Shown here: positions 17,857 through 26,713 of the stretch, piece by piece
Position numbering within the stretch: position 1 is the stretch's first letter
Layout of the letters: every line of letters begins with the position of its first letter
Source of the DNA: Herbaspirillum sp. RTI4
GTDB taxonomy: Bacteria; Pseudomonadota; Gammaproteobacteria; Burkholderiales; Burkholderiaceae_D
Length of the DNA: 64,000 bases
NCBI RefSeq assembly: GCF_034313965.1
Contig: NZ_JAVIWQ010000002.1
Location: 558,001-622,000, forward strand
Reading direction: 5' to 3'
Position numbers and translations under genes: made by a program
Notes under the pieces: generated by a model
Seen by the model: the letters and a program-made list of their open reading frames with translations, nothing else
The model's database searches: none
What the model was told of the DNA's origin: nothing

Positions 17857-19698
17857 TTAAGCTTCTTCGCCCAAGAAACCGCCGCTCTGATGCGCCCACA
17901 AGCGCGCATACAACCCCTGTTTTTCCAGCAGCTCGTGGTGCGTACCCTCTTCGATAATACGACCCTCATCCAGCACCACCAGCCTGTCCATGGCCGCAAT
18001 GGTCGACAGGCGATGCGCGATGGCCACTACCGTTTTCCCTTCCATCAAGGTGTACAGGCTGGCCTGAATCGCTGCTTCGACTTCGGAATCGAGCGCGCTG
18101 GTCGCTTCGTCCAGCAACAGGATGGGCGCATCCTTGAGCATCACGCGAGCGATGGCGATACGTTGTCGCTGACCGCCAGATAGCTTGACGCCGCGCTCAC
18201 CCACATGCGCGTCGTAAGCACGCCGTCCATGCGCATCGCCGAGTTGCGCAATGAATCCGTGCGCCTCGGCGCGAGTGGCCGCTGCGATCATGTCGGCATC
18301 ATCGGCGGCAGGACGGCCGTAAAGGATGTTGTCGCGCACCGAGCGGTGCAGTAGCGAGGTGTCCTGCGTCACCATGCCGATTTGCTCCCGCAGGCTGTCC
18401 TGAGCAACGTGGGCGATATCCTGGCCATCAATCAGCACCCGACCTTGCTCCACATCATAAAACCGCAGCAGCAAATTGACGATGGTCGACTTGCCCGCGC
18501 CGGAACGGCCGACCAGTCCGAGTTTTTCACCCGGACGTATGGTCAGGGACAAGTGATCAATGATCTGACGCGCATCCGCGCCGGTCGCGCCATAGGCGAA
18601 GCTGACATCGTCGAAACGCAATTCACCCTTCGTTACTTTCAGCGGTGGCGCATCGGCACGATCGGTGACGCGGTGCTGCTGGGAGAGCGTATTGATGCCA
18701 TCCTGCACGGTGCCGATTTGTTCAAACAATGAAGTCATTTCCCACATCACCCAGTGCGCGATACCGTTCAGGCGCAAGGCCATGGCAATCGCGGCGGCCA
18801 CCGCACCGACCCCCACGCGACCTTGCGTCCACAGCCATAAAGCCAGTCCGGCAGAACCCGTAATCAGCAGCATGTTCAGAATATGATTGACGACCTCAAA
18901 GCCGCTGACCATGCGCATCTGGCGATGCACCGTTTGCAGGAACTGCTGCATCGCGGTGCGGGAATAAGCGGCTTCGCGGCCGGCATGGGAAAACAGTTTG
19001 ACCGTCGCAATATTGGTATAGGCATCGGTAATGCGGCCAGTCATCATGGAGCGCGCATCGGCTTGCAATTTGCCCACCTTGCCCAGACGCGGCACGAAGA
19101 ATTTCAGCATTACCAAATACAACAGAGCCCAGATCGCGAACGGCAGCACCATCATCAGATCGAAGGCACCCAGCACGGCGCTCATGGTGATGAAATAAAT
19201 CAGCACGAATACCAGAATGTCGGCAGCAATCATGCACACGTCGCGCACCGCCAGCGCGGTTTGCATCACCTTGGCCGCGACCCGGCCGGCAAATTCGTCC
19301 TGATAAAAATACATGCTCTGATTCAACATCAGACGATGAAAATTCCAGCGCAGCATCATCGGAAAATTGCCTGCCAGCGTCTGATGTTTGAGCAAGGTCT
19401 GCAACCAGACCAACAAGGGACTAGCAAGCAGTACCAATGCCAACGGGATCAGCGCGTGGCGCTCTTGCGTCCACAATTGGGCCGGTCCGATCGAACTCAT
19501 CCAATCAACGATGCGACCCATCATGGCAAAGAGCAGCGCTTCGAACGCACCAATGACGGCGGTCAGTGCCGTCATTGCCGCAATCATGGGACGTGCGCCT
19601 CTCGTGCTGCTCCAGATGAATTGCAAAAATCCCGACGGAGGCGGCGTAGGCACGTCGGCAGGGAAGGGGGACAACAGACGCTCAAACCAGCCAAACAT
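17857..19698 (-). CDS. ABC exporter, fused permease and ATPase (MsbA-like)
   Basis: A 613-residue half-transporter with an N-terminal ABC membrane domain (about five or six helices) and a C-terminal ATPase. Walker A is GRSGAGKSTIVNLLLRFYD, the signature LSGGQRQRIAIARVML, Walker B ILLLDEATSALDSE and the H-loop IAHRLSTI. I use the ATG at 19698, preceded by GGAGAG; the frame reaches 19773 without a start signal. Such proteins export lipids, peptides or drugs; the substrate is unknown. Its 3' end faces parB across a REP-like repeat. Confidence 0.88.
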   Translation of the reverse strand: MFGWFERLLSPFPADVPTPPPSGFLQFIWSSTRGARPMIAAMTALTAVIGAFEALLFAMMGRIVDWMSSIGPAQLWTQERHALIPLALVLLASPLLVWLQTLLKHQTLAGNFPMMLRWNFHRLMLNQSMYFYQDEFAGRVAAKVMQTALAVRDVCMIAADILVFVLIYFITMSAVLGAFDLMMVLPFAIWALLYLVMLKFFVPRLGKVGKLQADARSMMTGRITDAYTNIATVKLFSHAGREAAYSRTAMQQFLQTVHRQMRMVSGFEVVNHILNMLLITGSAGLALWLWTQGRVGVGAVAAAIAMALRLNGIAHWVMWEMTSLFEQIGTVQDGINTLSQQHRVTDRADAPPLKVTKGELRFDDVSFAYGATGADARQIIDHLSLTIRPGEKLGLVGRSGAGKSTIVNLLLRFYDVEQGRVLIDGQDIAHVAQDSLREQIGMVTQDTSLLHRSVRDNILYGRPAADDADMIAAATRAEAHGFIAQLGDAHGRRAYDAHVGERGVKLSGGQRQRIAIARVMLKDAPILLLDEATSALDSEVEAAIQASLYTLMEGKTVVAIAHRLSTIAAMDRLVVLDEGRIIEEGTHHELLEKQGLYARLWAHQSGGFLGEEA

Positions 19699-20044
19699 GG
19701 CACTCTCCGGGTAAATTAGAAATAACGCAAACGCAGCTGCCGTGGCTGCAACACCTTGCTGCGCTGTTTGCACTGCCTGCGGCGATGCGCCTGGTTAGCG
19801 GCGTTTTGCGCAATTCCTATAGATTTCAGACGCATTGGGTAAAATGGATGCGCCGGACTGGCGAATTCTAGAGCAGTTTTGTTTTGTCTGCGCCGTAGCC
19901 GCCGGTCATCCCCTTTTAGCAACTTTTGATAACGCTACTGGCAGGGCAATTAAGGGTGGCGTTTCTTTGCGCTGCCCTGATTTTGTTCTGCCGTTGCCGG
20001 TGACACGGCATCAGATAGCCCTATTTAGAAAACACTCCATTTTC

Positions 20045-21823
20045 ATGAATCCACAAGTAGACCGAGCGGAACATACCAAGCTGCGCGCCATCTGGCGATT
20101 GATCAAACCCTACTGGACATCCGAGGAAAAATGGACGGCCTGGGGCCTTCTCGCCATCATCATTGGTCTGGCGCTGGGGATGGTCTACATCAATGTCGAG
20201 ATTAACCAATGGAATCGCGATATTTACGATGCCTTGCAGAATCACGACTTCGTCTCGTTCAAGACACTGCTGTGGCGCTTTAGTTATCTCGCGGTCATTT
20301 TCATTTGTATTTACATCTCTCGTGTCTATCTGGTGCAGGCCCTGCAAATTCGCTGGCGCGCCTGGATGAGCGGGCGCTACATGGAAAAATGGCTGGCGCA
20401 CCGCGCCTACTACCGGATCGAAGACCAGCACAGCGCCGACAATCCTGACCAACGTATCGCGGAAGATTTACGCAGTCTGACCTCCGATACGATCAGTCTG
20501 GTGCTGGGCTTCATTTCCAGCACCGTCACGCTGGTCTCCTTCGTCGGCATTTTGTGGGCGATCAGCGGGCCGCTGGCCTTCGCATTGGGCGGCCGCGACT
20601 GGGTATTGCCGGGCTACATGGTCTGGTTTGCGCTGGGGTATGCCTTCATTGGTTCCTGGCTGATCTGGTGGATCGGCCGGCCTCTGGTGAGGCAAGGCGT
20701 GACGCAGGAACGGTTCGAAGCCAACTTCCGTTTCGGCCTGATCCGCGTGCGCGAACATGCGGAAGCCATTGCCTTTTACCGGGGCGAATCGCAAGAGCAG
20801 GCCGAGCTAGGCAAGCGCTTCGAGGATATTCGTAAAAACTGGTGGACCATCATGCGGACCACCAAATGGCTCAATATTGCATCCAGTTTTTATGGCCAGT
20901 TCGCCAATATTTTCCCCATGCTGGTGAGCGCGCCGCGCTATTTTTCCAGCGCCATCACGCTTGGCGCGCTGATGCAAATCAGCAGCGCGTTCGGACAGGT
21001 GCAGGACGCCTTGTCCTGGTTCATCAATGCCTTTTCAACATTGGCAAGCTGGAAAGCCAGTATCAATCGTCTGGCCGGTTTTAATCAGGCGGTGGAGCTA
21101 GCCGAGCAACTGGCGCAGCAACCGACTATCCATGTCGAGCGTAACAATGTCGGGGCGATTCTGATCGATGGACTGTCCCTGAGCCTGCCGCCTGCAGCGG
21201 ACGGGTCAGATGCGCTGCTGATTGCCGACATAACTGCGCAAATACATGGCGGCCAAAAAATTCTGGTCAGCGGCCCCTCCGGTTGCGGCAAATCGACCTT
21301 GTTCCGCGCACTGGCTGGCATCTGGGCTTACGGTGCTGGCGATGTACAGATTCCGGTCCAGGCCAAGTTGCTGTTTTTGCCGCAACGCAGTTATCTGCCC
21401 ATAGGCAGCCTGCGCACGGCAATTTCCTATCCGGCCGCATCCGGGACTTATACCGATCTGGCGATCCGGCATTACCTCGACCTGTGCGGCTTGCCAGAAC
21501 TGCAAGAGCAACTCGATGCGTCGCGCGACTGGAGTCGTGTGCTCTCGCCCGGCGAACAGCAAAAACTGGCGTTTGCCCGCATCTTCCTGACCCGCCCCGA
21601 TTACCTGTTCCTCGATGAAGCCAGCAGTGCGATGGATGGTGAAACCGAGGAGGCCGTGTATCGACTGCTGCAACAGGAATTGCCGGACACCGCCGTGATC
21701 AGCATCGCCCATCGCGAAACGCTGGCGCGCTTCCATCAGACGCGCTGGCATTTCACTGCGACGGCAGGCGGCGTGCAGAAGACCGCCTCGGCAAAATGCC
21801 GGTTGGTTGTCAGCACTTTATAA
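20045..21823 (+). CDS. SbmA/BacA-type ABC transporter (YddA-like)
   Basis: A 592-residue fused transporter. The N-terminal membrane domain is of the ABC_membrane_2 (SbmA/BacA, YddA) type, with WNRDIYDALQNHDF and the RWRAWMSGRYMEKWLAHRAY motif typical of that family. The ATPase has Walker A SGPSGCGKSTLFRALAGIW, signature LSPGEQQKLAFARIFL and Walker B LFLDEASSAMD. I chose the ATG at 20045; the longer frame from 19835 adds 70 residues unlike the family. Substrates of relatives are peptides or very-long-chain fatty acids. Confidence 0.87.
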   Translation: MNPQVDRAEHTKLRAIWRLIKPYWTSEEKWTAWGLLAIIIGLALGMVYINVEINQWNRDIYDALQNHDFVSFKTLLWRFSYLAVIFICIYISRVYLVQALQIRWRAWMSGRYMEKWLAHRAYYRIEDQHSADNPDQRIAEDLRSLTSDTISLVLGFISSTVTLVSFVGILWAISGPLAFALGGRDWVLPGYMVWFALGYAFIGSWLIWWIGRPLVRQGVTQERFEANFRFGLIRVREHAEAIAFYRGESQEQAELGKRFEDIRKNWWTIMRTTKWLNIASSFYGQFANIFPMLVSAPRYFSSAITLGALMQISSAFGQVQDALSWFINAFSTLASWKASINRLAGFNQAVELAEQLAQQPTIHVERNNVGAILIDGLSLSLPPAADGSDALLIADITAQIHGGQKILVSGPSGCGKSTLFRALAGIWAYGAGDVQIPVQAKLLFLPQRSYLPIGSLRTAISYPAASGTYTDLAIRHYLDLCGLPELQEQLDASRDWSRVLSPGEQQKLAFARIFLTRPDYLFLDEASSAMDGETEEAVYRLLQQELPDTAVISIAHRETLARFHQTRWHFTATAGGVQKTASAKCRLVVSTL

Positions 21824-21880
21824 GCAGAAAAAAGAGACAAGGGCAAAACAGGCGCGTCCATTGATGTGCTATATCAGCAA

Positions 21881-21919
21881 AAAAGAATGCGTCGCCCGTT
21901 CCCGGTGACGCATTCTTTT
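21881..21919. terminator. Intrinsic terminator, probably bidirectional
   Basis: A 13-bp perfect stem AAAAGAATGCGTC / GACGCATTCTTTT with a 13-base loop, A-rich on one side and T-rich on the other, follows the SbmA/YddA-like transporter gene. Confidence 0.88.
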
Positions 21920-21986
21920 TTTGCATAACGCGCAGCAGTGGTCTGTGTGAGAATGCCTTCTCTCCTCCTTCTTATCGGATCACACC

Positions 21987-22835
21987 ATGCAAGACCCCAT
22001 CGTCTATCTGAACGGCGCACTGACGCCGCTTTCCGAAGCCCGCATTCCGGTGCTCGACCGCGGCTTCATTTTCGGTGATGGCGTGTACGACGTGATCCCG
22101 CTATACCGACGCATTCCCTTCCGTGGCGCGCACCACCTGGCGCGCTTGTTCCGCAGCATGGCGGCTATCGGCATCGCCAATCCCTACGATGCGCCGCAAT
22201 GGCAGGCGCTGATCGATAGCGTGGTCGAGGCCAACAGCTACGACGATCAGATGGTGTACCTGCACGTCACGCGTGGCGTGGCCAAGCGCGCCCATGCTTT
22301 TCCGGCAGACACGCAGCCGACCATCTTCATCATGACCAACCCCATGAAATTGCCGTCCGCCCAGATGTTGAAAGACGGCGTGGCCTGTATTGCCATCGAA
22401 GACCAGCGCTGGCTGCACTGTGAAATCAAGGCGATTTCTCTGCTCGGCAACGTCCTGGCAGCACAATGCGCGGCTGAAAACGATGTGACCGAGGCGATCC
22501 AGTTCCGTGACGGATTCCTGAGCGAAGCCTCAGCGTCGAATGTCTGGATCGCCAAGGATGGCGTGCTGTCAGCGCCGCCCAGAGATAACCTGATTCTGGA
22601 AGGCATCCGCTATGCCTTGGTCGAGGAGTTGTGTGCCGCGCAGACTATTCCGTTTCAGGCGCGCCGCATCATCCGGGCAGAAGTGTTTGATGCCGACGAA
22701 GTCATGCTGACTTCTGCCAGCAAGGAAATTCTGCCGGTCGTGCGCATCGACGGCAAGCTGATCGGCCAAGGCGTGCCTGGCCCCCTGTTCAGCAAACTGT
22801 ATGCGGCCTATCAGGCGGCTAAAGCAGCGCTCTGA
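21987..22835 (+). CDS. dat: D-amino-acid transaminase (class IV aminotransferase)
   Basis: A 282-residue PLP enzyme of fold type IV. The N-terminal block LDRGFIFGDGVYDVIPLY is the D-amino-acid transaminase form (branched-chain transaminases differ here). The PLP lysine is in CEIKAISLLGNVLA, about residue 150, and the C-terminal LTSASKEILPVVRIDGK region completes the fold. It supplies D-glutamate or D-alanine for cell wall synthesis. It leads the block dat-ybeD-lipB-lipA, whose members may share a transcript. Confidence 0.88.
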   Translation: MQDPIVYLNGALTPLSEARIPVLDRGFIFGDGVYDVIPLYRRIPFRGAHHLARLFRSMAAIGIANPYDAPQWQALIDSVVEANSYDDQMVYLHVTRGVAKRAHAFPADTQPTIFIMTNPMKLPSAQMLKDGVACIAIEDQRWLHCEIKAISLLGNVLAAQCAAENDVTEAIQFRDGFLSEASASNVWIAKDGVLSAPPRDNLILEGIRYALVEELCAAQTIPFQARRIIRAEVFDADEVMLTSASKEILPVVRIDGKLIGQGVPGPLFSKLYAAYQAAKAAL

Positions 22836-22925
22836 GTCCCGCTTGCCTGACGACAGGCGCTGCGGGAGCAGGGCGGGGCAGCATGGCGTAAAATGGGGCA
22901 TCCCCATTCACACCTGCCTGCTGCC

Positions 22926-23237
22926 ATGACCGAACCTAGCGTTAGCGCCGCGCCTGCCGCTGCGACCGTCCCGGAATCTCTGGACTTCCTGATCGATTAC
23001 CCGAGTGACTTCCCCATCAAAGTGATGGGCTTGCAGCACGACGCCTTTGTCGAGACCATCCTGCAACTGGTGCAGCAGCACGACCCGGAGTTTCACGGCG
23101 GAAAAATCGAACACCGACCCTCCAGCAAGGGCACCTACCTTTCCCTGACCGTGACGGTGGTCGCCACCAGCCGTGAGCAACTCGATAACCTGTACCGCGC
23201 CCTGTCCTCGCACGACATGGTCAAGTACGTCCTTTAA
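22926..23237 (+). CDS. ybeD: YbeD/DUF493 family protein
   Basis: A 103-residue small protein of the DUF493/YbeD family, found next to lipB in most gamma- and betaproteobacteria and suspected of a regulatory role in lipoate synthesis. The typical stretch is [14 protein letters not shown], with [20 protein letters not shown] and a final [11 protein letters not shown]. The start is uncertain: the ATG at 22926 fits the family, and an in-frame ATG lies at 22893. It is 17 bases upstream of lipB. Confidence 0.88.
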   Translation: MTEPSVSAAPAAATVPESLDFLIDYPSDFPIKVMGLQHDAFVETILQLVQQHDPEFHGGKIEHRPSSKGTYLSLTVTVVATSREQLDNLYRALSSHDMVKYVL

Positions 23238-23254
23238 CCGGGACCCGAGCGCGC

Positions 23255-23899
23255 ATGCGCATTCCCCCCGAAATCATTGACCGCGGCGTCGAGGATTACC
23301 AAACCAGTTTCGACGCCATGCGCCGTTTCACCGAGACGCGCGATGTCGATACGCCCGACCAGTTGTGGCTGGTCACGCATCCCCCGGTGTACACCTTGGG
23401 GCTGGCAGCCGATCCGGCGCATATCCTCGACGCTGGCAACACGCCTGTGGTGCAGACCGATCGCGGCGGCGAAGTGACGTATCACGGCCCAGGGCAAGCC
23501 ATTATTTATCTGCTTATGGACCTGCGACGCGATCAGCCCGGCGCGCGCCTTTTTGCGCGGGAATTCGTCCAGAAAATCGAGCAAGCCGTCATCGCCACAC
23601 TGGCGGCGTATAATCTTTCGGGTCAGCGCAAGCCCGGCGCGCCGGGCATTTACGTCACCGAAGGTGCGTGGCAAGGGGCAAAAATCGCCGCGCTGGGCCT
23701 CAAGATTCGCGGTAACGGCCGCACGTATCACGGCGTATCGCTCAACGTCGACATGGACCTGACGCCGTTTGACCGCATCAATCCTTGCGGCTACGCCGGT
23801 CTGGTCACTGTCGACATGAAAACGCTGGGCAGCAACGCCGCCTTGCCCGACGTGCAACGCCTGCTGGCGCACCAGCTGCTTGCACACTTCACTCACTGA
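23255..23899 (+). CDS. lipB: Octanoyl-[acyl-carrier-protein]:protein transferase LipB
   Basis: A 214-residue LipB, which moves the octanoyl group from ACP to lipoyl domains. Visible are [12 protein letters not shown], the [20 protein letters not shown] motif, the catalytic lysine in [14 protein letters not shown] and the catalytic cysteine in [14 protein letters not shown]. lipA follows 38 bases downstream. Confidence 0.96.
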   Translation: MRIPPEIIDRGVEDYQTSFDAMRRFTETRDVDTPDQLWLVTHPPVYTLGLAADPAHILDAGNTPVVQTDRGGEVTYHGPGQAIIYLLMDLRRDQPGARLFAREFVQKIEQAVIATLAAYNLSGQRKPGAPGIYVTEGAWQGAKIAALGLKIRGNGRTYHGVSLNVDMDLTPFDRINPCGYAGLVTVDMKTLGSNAALPDVQRLLAHQLLAHFTH

Positions 23900-23937
23900 A
23901 TATTCCCGTACGAGCCAAGCGCTCCACCAATCACACC

Positions 23938-24921
23938 ATGACCACAGAAAACACTCCCGTCGCCGCACCATTGCGCAATCCCTCCGACAAGCAAAAGGGT
24001 GCCGGCAAAACCGCCTGGATCCCGATCAAGATCGTCGCTGCCGAAAAGCTGAAAAAGCCGGACTGGATTCGCGTCAAGGCCGGGTCGCCCAGCACCCGCT
24101 TCTACGAAATCAAAGACATCCTGCGCGCCAACAAGCTGGTGACGGTGTGCGAAGAAGCGTCCTGCCCCAACATCGGCGAATGCTTCGGCAAGGGCACAGC
24201 CACCTTCATGATCATGGGCGACAAATGCACCCGGCGCTGCCCGTTCTGCGACGTCGGCCACGGTCGGCCCGATCCGCTCGACGCCGACGAACCGGAAAAT
24301 CTGGCACGCACTATCGCCGAGTTGAAACTGAGCTACGTCGTCATCACCAGCGTTGATCGCGACGATCTGCGCGATGGCGGCGCAGGCCACTTTGCCGCCT
24401 GTATCCAGCGTGTGCGTGAATTGTCGCCCGCCACCCGTATCGAAATTCTCACCCCCGACTTCCGCGGCCGCATGGATCGCGCGCTGGAAATCCTGAAGAT
24501 GGCCCCGCCGGACGTCATGAACCACAATCTCGAAACCGCACCGCGCCTGTACAAGGAAGCGCGTCCCGGTTCCGACTATGAATACTCGCTGAACCTGCTC
24601 AAGCGCTTCAAGGAACTGCACCCGACCACGCCGACCAAATCCGGCATCATGGTTGGCCTCGGTGAAACCGATGAAGAAGTTTTGCAAGTCATGCGCGATA
24701 TGCGCGCCCACAACGTCGATATGCTGACCATTGGCCAGTACCTGTCACCGAGCGGCGACCACTTGCCAGTACGTCGTTACGTCCACCCCGACACCTTCAA
24801 GATGTACGAAGAAGAAGCCTACAAAATGGGTTTTGTGCATGCGGCAGTCGGCGCGATGGTGCGTAGTTCTTACCACGCAGATGAGCAGGCGCATGGCGTG
24901 GTAGCGGGTGTGAAATTGTGA
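23938..24921 (+). CDS. lipA: Lipoyl synthase LipA, C-terminus supplied by a transposon
   Basis: A 327-residue radical SAM enzyme that inserts two sulfurs into octanoyl groups. The auxiliary cluster motif is [12 protein letters not shown] and the radical SAM motif CTRRCPFC. I use the ATG at 23938 ([11 protein letters not shown]). The last codons lie in the Tn7-like element: the transposon end begins at 24909, inside codon 324, and supplies the final VKL and stop. Joining the two flanks gives GTA GCG GGT TGA, so the ancestral protein would be 324 residues ending VVAG. The change is three extra residues, so the enzyme is probably still active. Confidence 0.96.
   Translation: MTTENTPVAAPLRNPSDKQKGAGKTAWIPIKIVAAEKLKKPDWIRVKAGSPSTRFYEIKDILRANKLVTVCEEASCPNIGECFGKGTATFMIMGDKCTRRCPFCDVGHGRPDPLDADEPENLARTIAELKLSYVVITSVDRDDLRDGGAGHFAACIQRVRELSPATRIEILTPDFRGRMDRALEILKMAPPDVMNHNLETAPRLYKEARPGSDYEYSLNLLKRFKELHPTTPTKSGIMVGLGETDEEVLQVMRDMRAHNVDMLTIGQYLSPSGDHLPVRRYVHPDTFKMYEEEAYKMGFVHAAVGAMVRSSYHADEQAHGVVAGVKL
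24904..24908. repeat. 5-bp target-site duplication, left copy
   Basis: GCGGG directly precedes the left transposon end; the same five bases follow the right end at 56208-56212. Five-base duplications are the rule for Tn7-like transposition. Confidence 0.9.
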
Positions 24922-24980
24922 AGTAAATGAGAATTTTTCTAAGTTGGTGAGATTTTCACTAAGTGAGTGAGATTTTCTAA
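24909..24980. repeat. Left end of the Tn7-like element with TnsB-type sites
   Basis: The end starts TGTGAAATTGTG. Three abutting copies of a 20-bp unit follow at 24921, 24941 and 24961, each containing AAGTnnnTGAGA plus a T-rich tail; the third is 18 bp and a degenerate fourth start (AAGTAAAAAT) follows. Close-packed sites of this kind resemble the target-proximal end of Tn7. Confidence 0.88.
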
Positions 24981-25034
24981 GTAAAAATAACGATACCGTA
25001 TGTCTTTAACCAGCGAGGGGGCTGGGTTCATTAG

Positions 25035-26627
25035 ATGGCGGAAACAGACTCACTGATTGTTGGCGCGCTGCCCAAAGACGGCCACGCATGGCGAATTGAT
25101 TGGTTCGGGAATCTCGCATTTCCGAATCGGATGATTCGCCGGACACAGACCTCGATGCTTTTGCATTTTTCTCGGGTCTGCGACGATCCTTACGATCCTG
25201 CCGCACTACTCTCCGCCTCCTCAACGAATACCCACTATCAACGCAAGGCATGGGTGTCGATCGGCAGCCTTGGGCTCTTTCGTGTTGGCGATATTTGGCG
25301 CAACGGACGACTTGAATCTCGCCCTGATTATCAACTAGAGACTTTTGATGATCTTTTGATCGACAAAAGCACAACGACTATTGTAAAGGCCGGCTTGAGT
25401 CTGGACTGCGACTGTTTCTTGCTGCCATTAGAAGAGCATCCTTGGCATCGTAATAACACGCAGTCCTACTGTCTCACGGTTGATCTGCCCGACAACAAGC
25501 GCCTAATTATTCCCTGCTATGAACTTATCCGCTTTTATTTCGGTTCATCCAGCAATCTTCTCGCACAGTTTTTTCGCCCACCGCTAAATCGCGATACGCT
25601 TTATAGCGATCTCAAATTCGACAGAGTGTCGAAACATCTACAAATAACTCTTGCTTCCAAACTTTCAGGATTCTCTGCTGCCGATATCGCTCGCATTGCG
25701 CTCGATCCCGTAGCGTGGCGAGCTGCGGCTCACATCGGCACGTCCAGCCTAAAAGCATCGACATCCGGCCAGTCGATATATCCACAGGCAATATTTCCAT
25801 TCGAGGGAACGACCCACCTGTCAGCATCTGGTAAATGGATGCCGTTTGGCGAACGAGAAAATGCTACTTTTGTAGTGTTCAGCCTTCGCTCCTGTTCGCA
25901 CCCGTTTCCTTTTAAATCCATGCGCTATGAAACTGACCGGCAACATCAGACCGCTAACGATATAGATAAGGAGCGTGAGGACAATCCGAATCCGCGATCT
26001 CCACGCCTTCGGTCTGCACCGGATTCTAGAACCCAAGATTTAACCGACCAAGATGCATCAAGCCGCCTTTCATCCAAAACAAAAATGATTCAGTCGGATT
26101 TAAGATTCCCAGATCTATTGAAAAAATCTATATGGAAAACAAAACCGTTAAATAACGAAGGAGTCGGTGCAACTGCGAAGGGTGTGGCGCTTGAAGGCAT
26201 GGCTGTTGGCGAGCCTGGCTCGGATCGAAAAATTCGACCGATCGATATAATAATTGCATGTCAGCGAGAAGAGAGCAATACATCAATCCCCGATTTTTTA
26301 CGTTCTTTCGTGAGCATATTATTGGATATCAAACACGTCCAAATTGATTTGCTTACTTGCAGCGATGAAGACGGATGGACGATTCCAATTTCAGTTGTGT
26401 CTAATGAAGATGGTGAAATCGATTTAAGGCATTGCATCACCGATGCCTCAGGAAAACCGCGCTTGCGTAAAACGTCCATGTTTTCGCTAAAACGAAATCA
26501 AGATCACATATATGTAGTTCTAATAGAAGCTTCGCCTATCTATTTGAAGATTTATTCTGCCACGGACGGAATAAATAAAATATTACTTCAGGCGGCGGTC
26601 GACTACGTTGCAGAAATCAATAATTAA
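25035..26627 (+). CDS. Possible TnsE-like transposition protein (530 aa)
   Basis: A 530-residue protein with no certain family. Its length, its place next to a transposon end and its layout suggest a TnsE relative (Tn7 TnsE is about 538 residues and steers insertion to replicating DNA). The N-terminal half has WRIDWFGNLAF and a helical block IPCYELIRFYFGSSSNLLAQ, comparable to the IPQLELARSLF region I recall of Tn7 TnsE. Next come PFEGTTHLSASGKWMPFG, a polar low-complexity linker (about residues 300-385) and a C-terminal domain with SGKPRLRKTSMFSL and YVVLIEAS. A long AG-rich site (GCGAGGGGG) lies 15 bases before the ATG. The match is by eye only. Unusually, it is 19 kb from tnsABC. Confidence 0.45.
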   Translation: MAETDSLIVGALPKDGHAWRIDWFGNLAFPNRMIRRTQTSMLLHFSRVCDDPYDPAALLSASSTNTHYQRKAWVSIGSLGLFRVGDIWRNGRLESRPDYQLETFDDLLIDKSTTTIVKAGLSLDCDCFLLPLEEHPWHRNNTQSYCLTVDLPDNKRLIIPCYELIRFYFGSSSNLLAQFFRPPLNRDTLYSDLKFDRVSKHLQITLASKLSGFSAADIARIALDPVAWRAAAHIGTSSLKASTSGQSIYPQAIFPFEGTTHLSASGKWMPFGERENATFVVFSLRSCSHPFPFKSMRYETDRQHQTANDIDKEREDNPNPRSPRLRSAPDSRTQDLTDQDASSRLSSKTKMIQSDLRFPDLLKKSIWKTKPLNNEGVGATAKGVALEGMAVGEPGSDRKIRPIDIIIACQREESNTSIPDFLRSFVSILLDIKHVQIDLLTCSDEDGWTIPISVVSNEDGEIDLRHCITDASGKPRLRKTSMFSLKRNQDHIYVVLIEASPIYLKIYSATDGINKILLQAAVDYVAEINN

Positions 26628-26643
26628 ATTGCAAATAAGCTAA

Positions 26644-26713
26644 AGGACAACCGGATTCAATTTCTTAATAGACCATCCAAATTCTGCTTCGATAATATTT
26701 GGATAGTTGTCCT
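26644..26713. terminator. Nested inverted repeats between convergent genes
   Basis: AGGACAAC (26644-26651) pairs with GTTGTCCT (26706-26713), and inside it ATCCAAAT (26675-26682) pairs with ATTTGGAT (26697-26704). The structure sits between the convergent TnsE-like and DndB-like genes and probably ends both transcripts. There is no clean U tract. Confidence 0.45.

Noticed and set aside
18883..19719. 278-codon forward frame inside the ABC exporter
   Set aside because: Rich in His and Gln, antisense to a fully recognisable membrane domain.
24921..24980. Short tandem repeat as a CRISPR array
   Set aside because: The units abut without unique spacers and recur inverted at the other end, so they are transposase sites.
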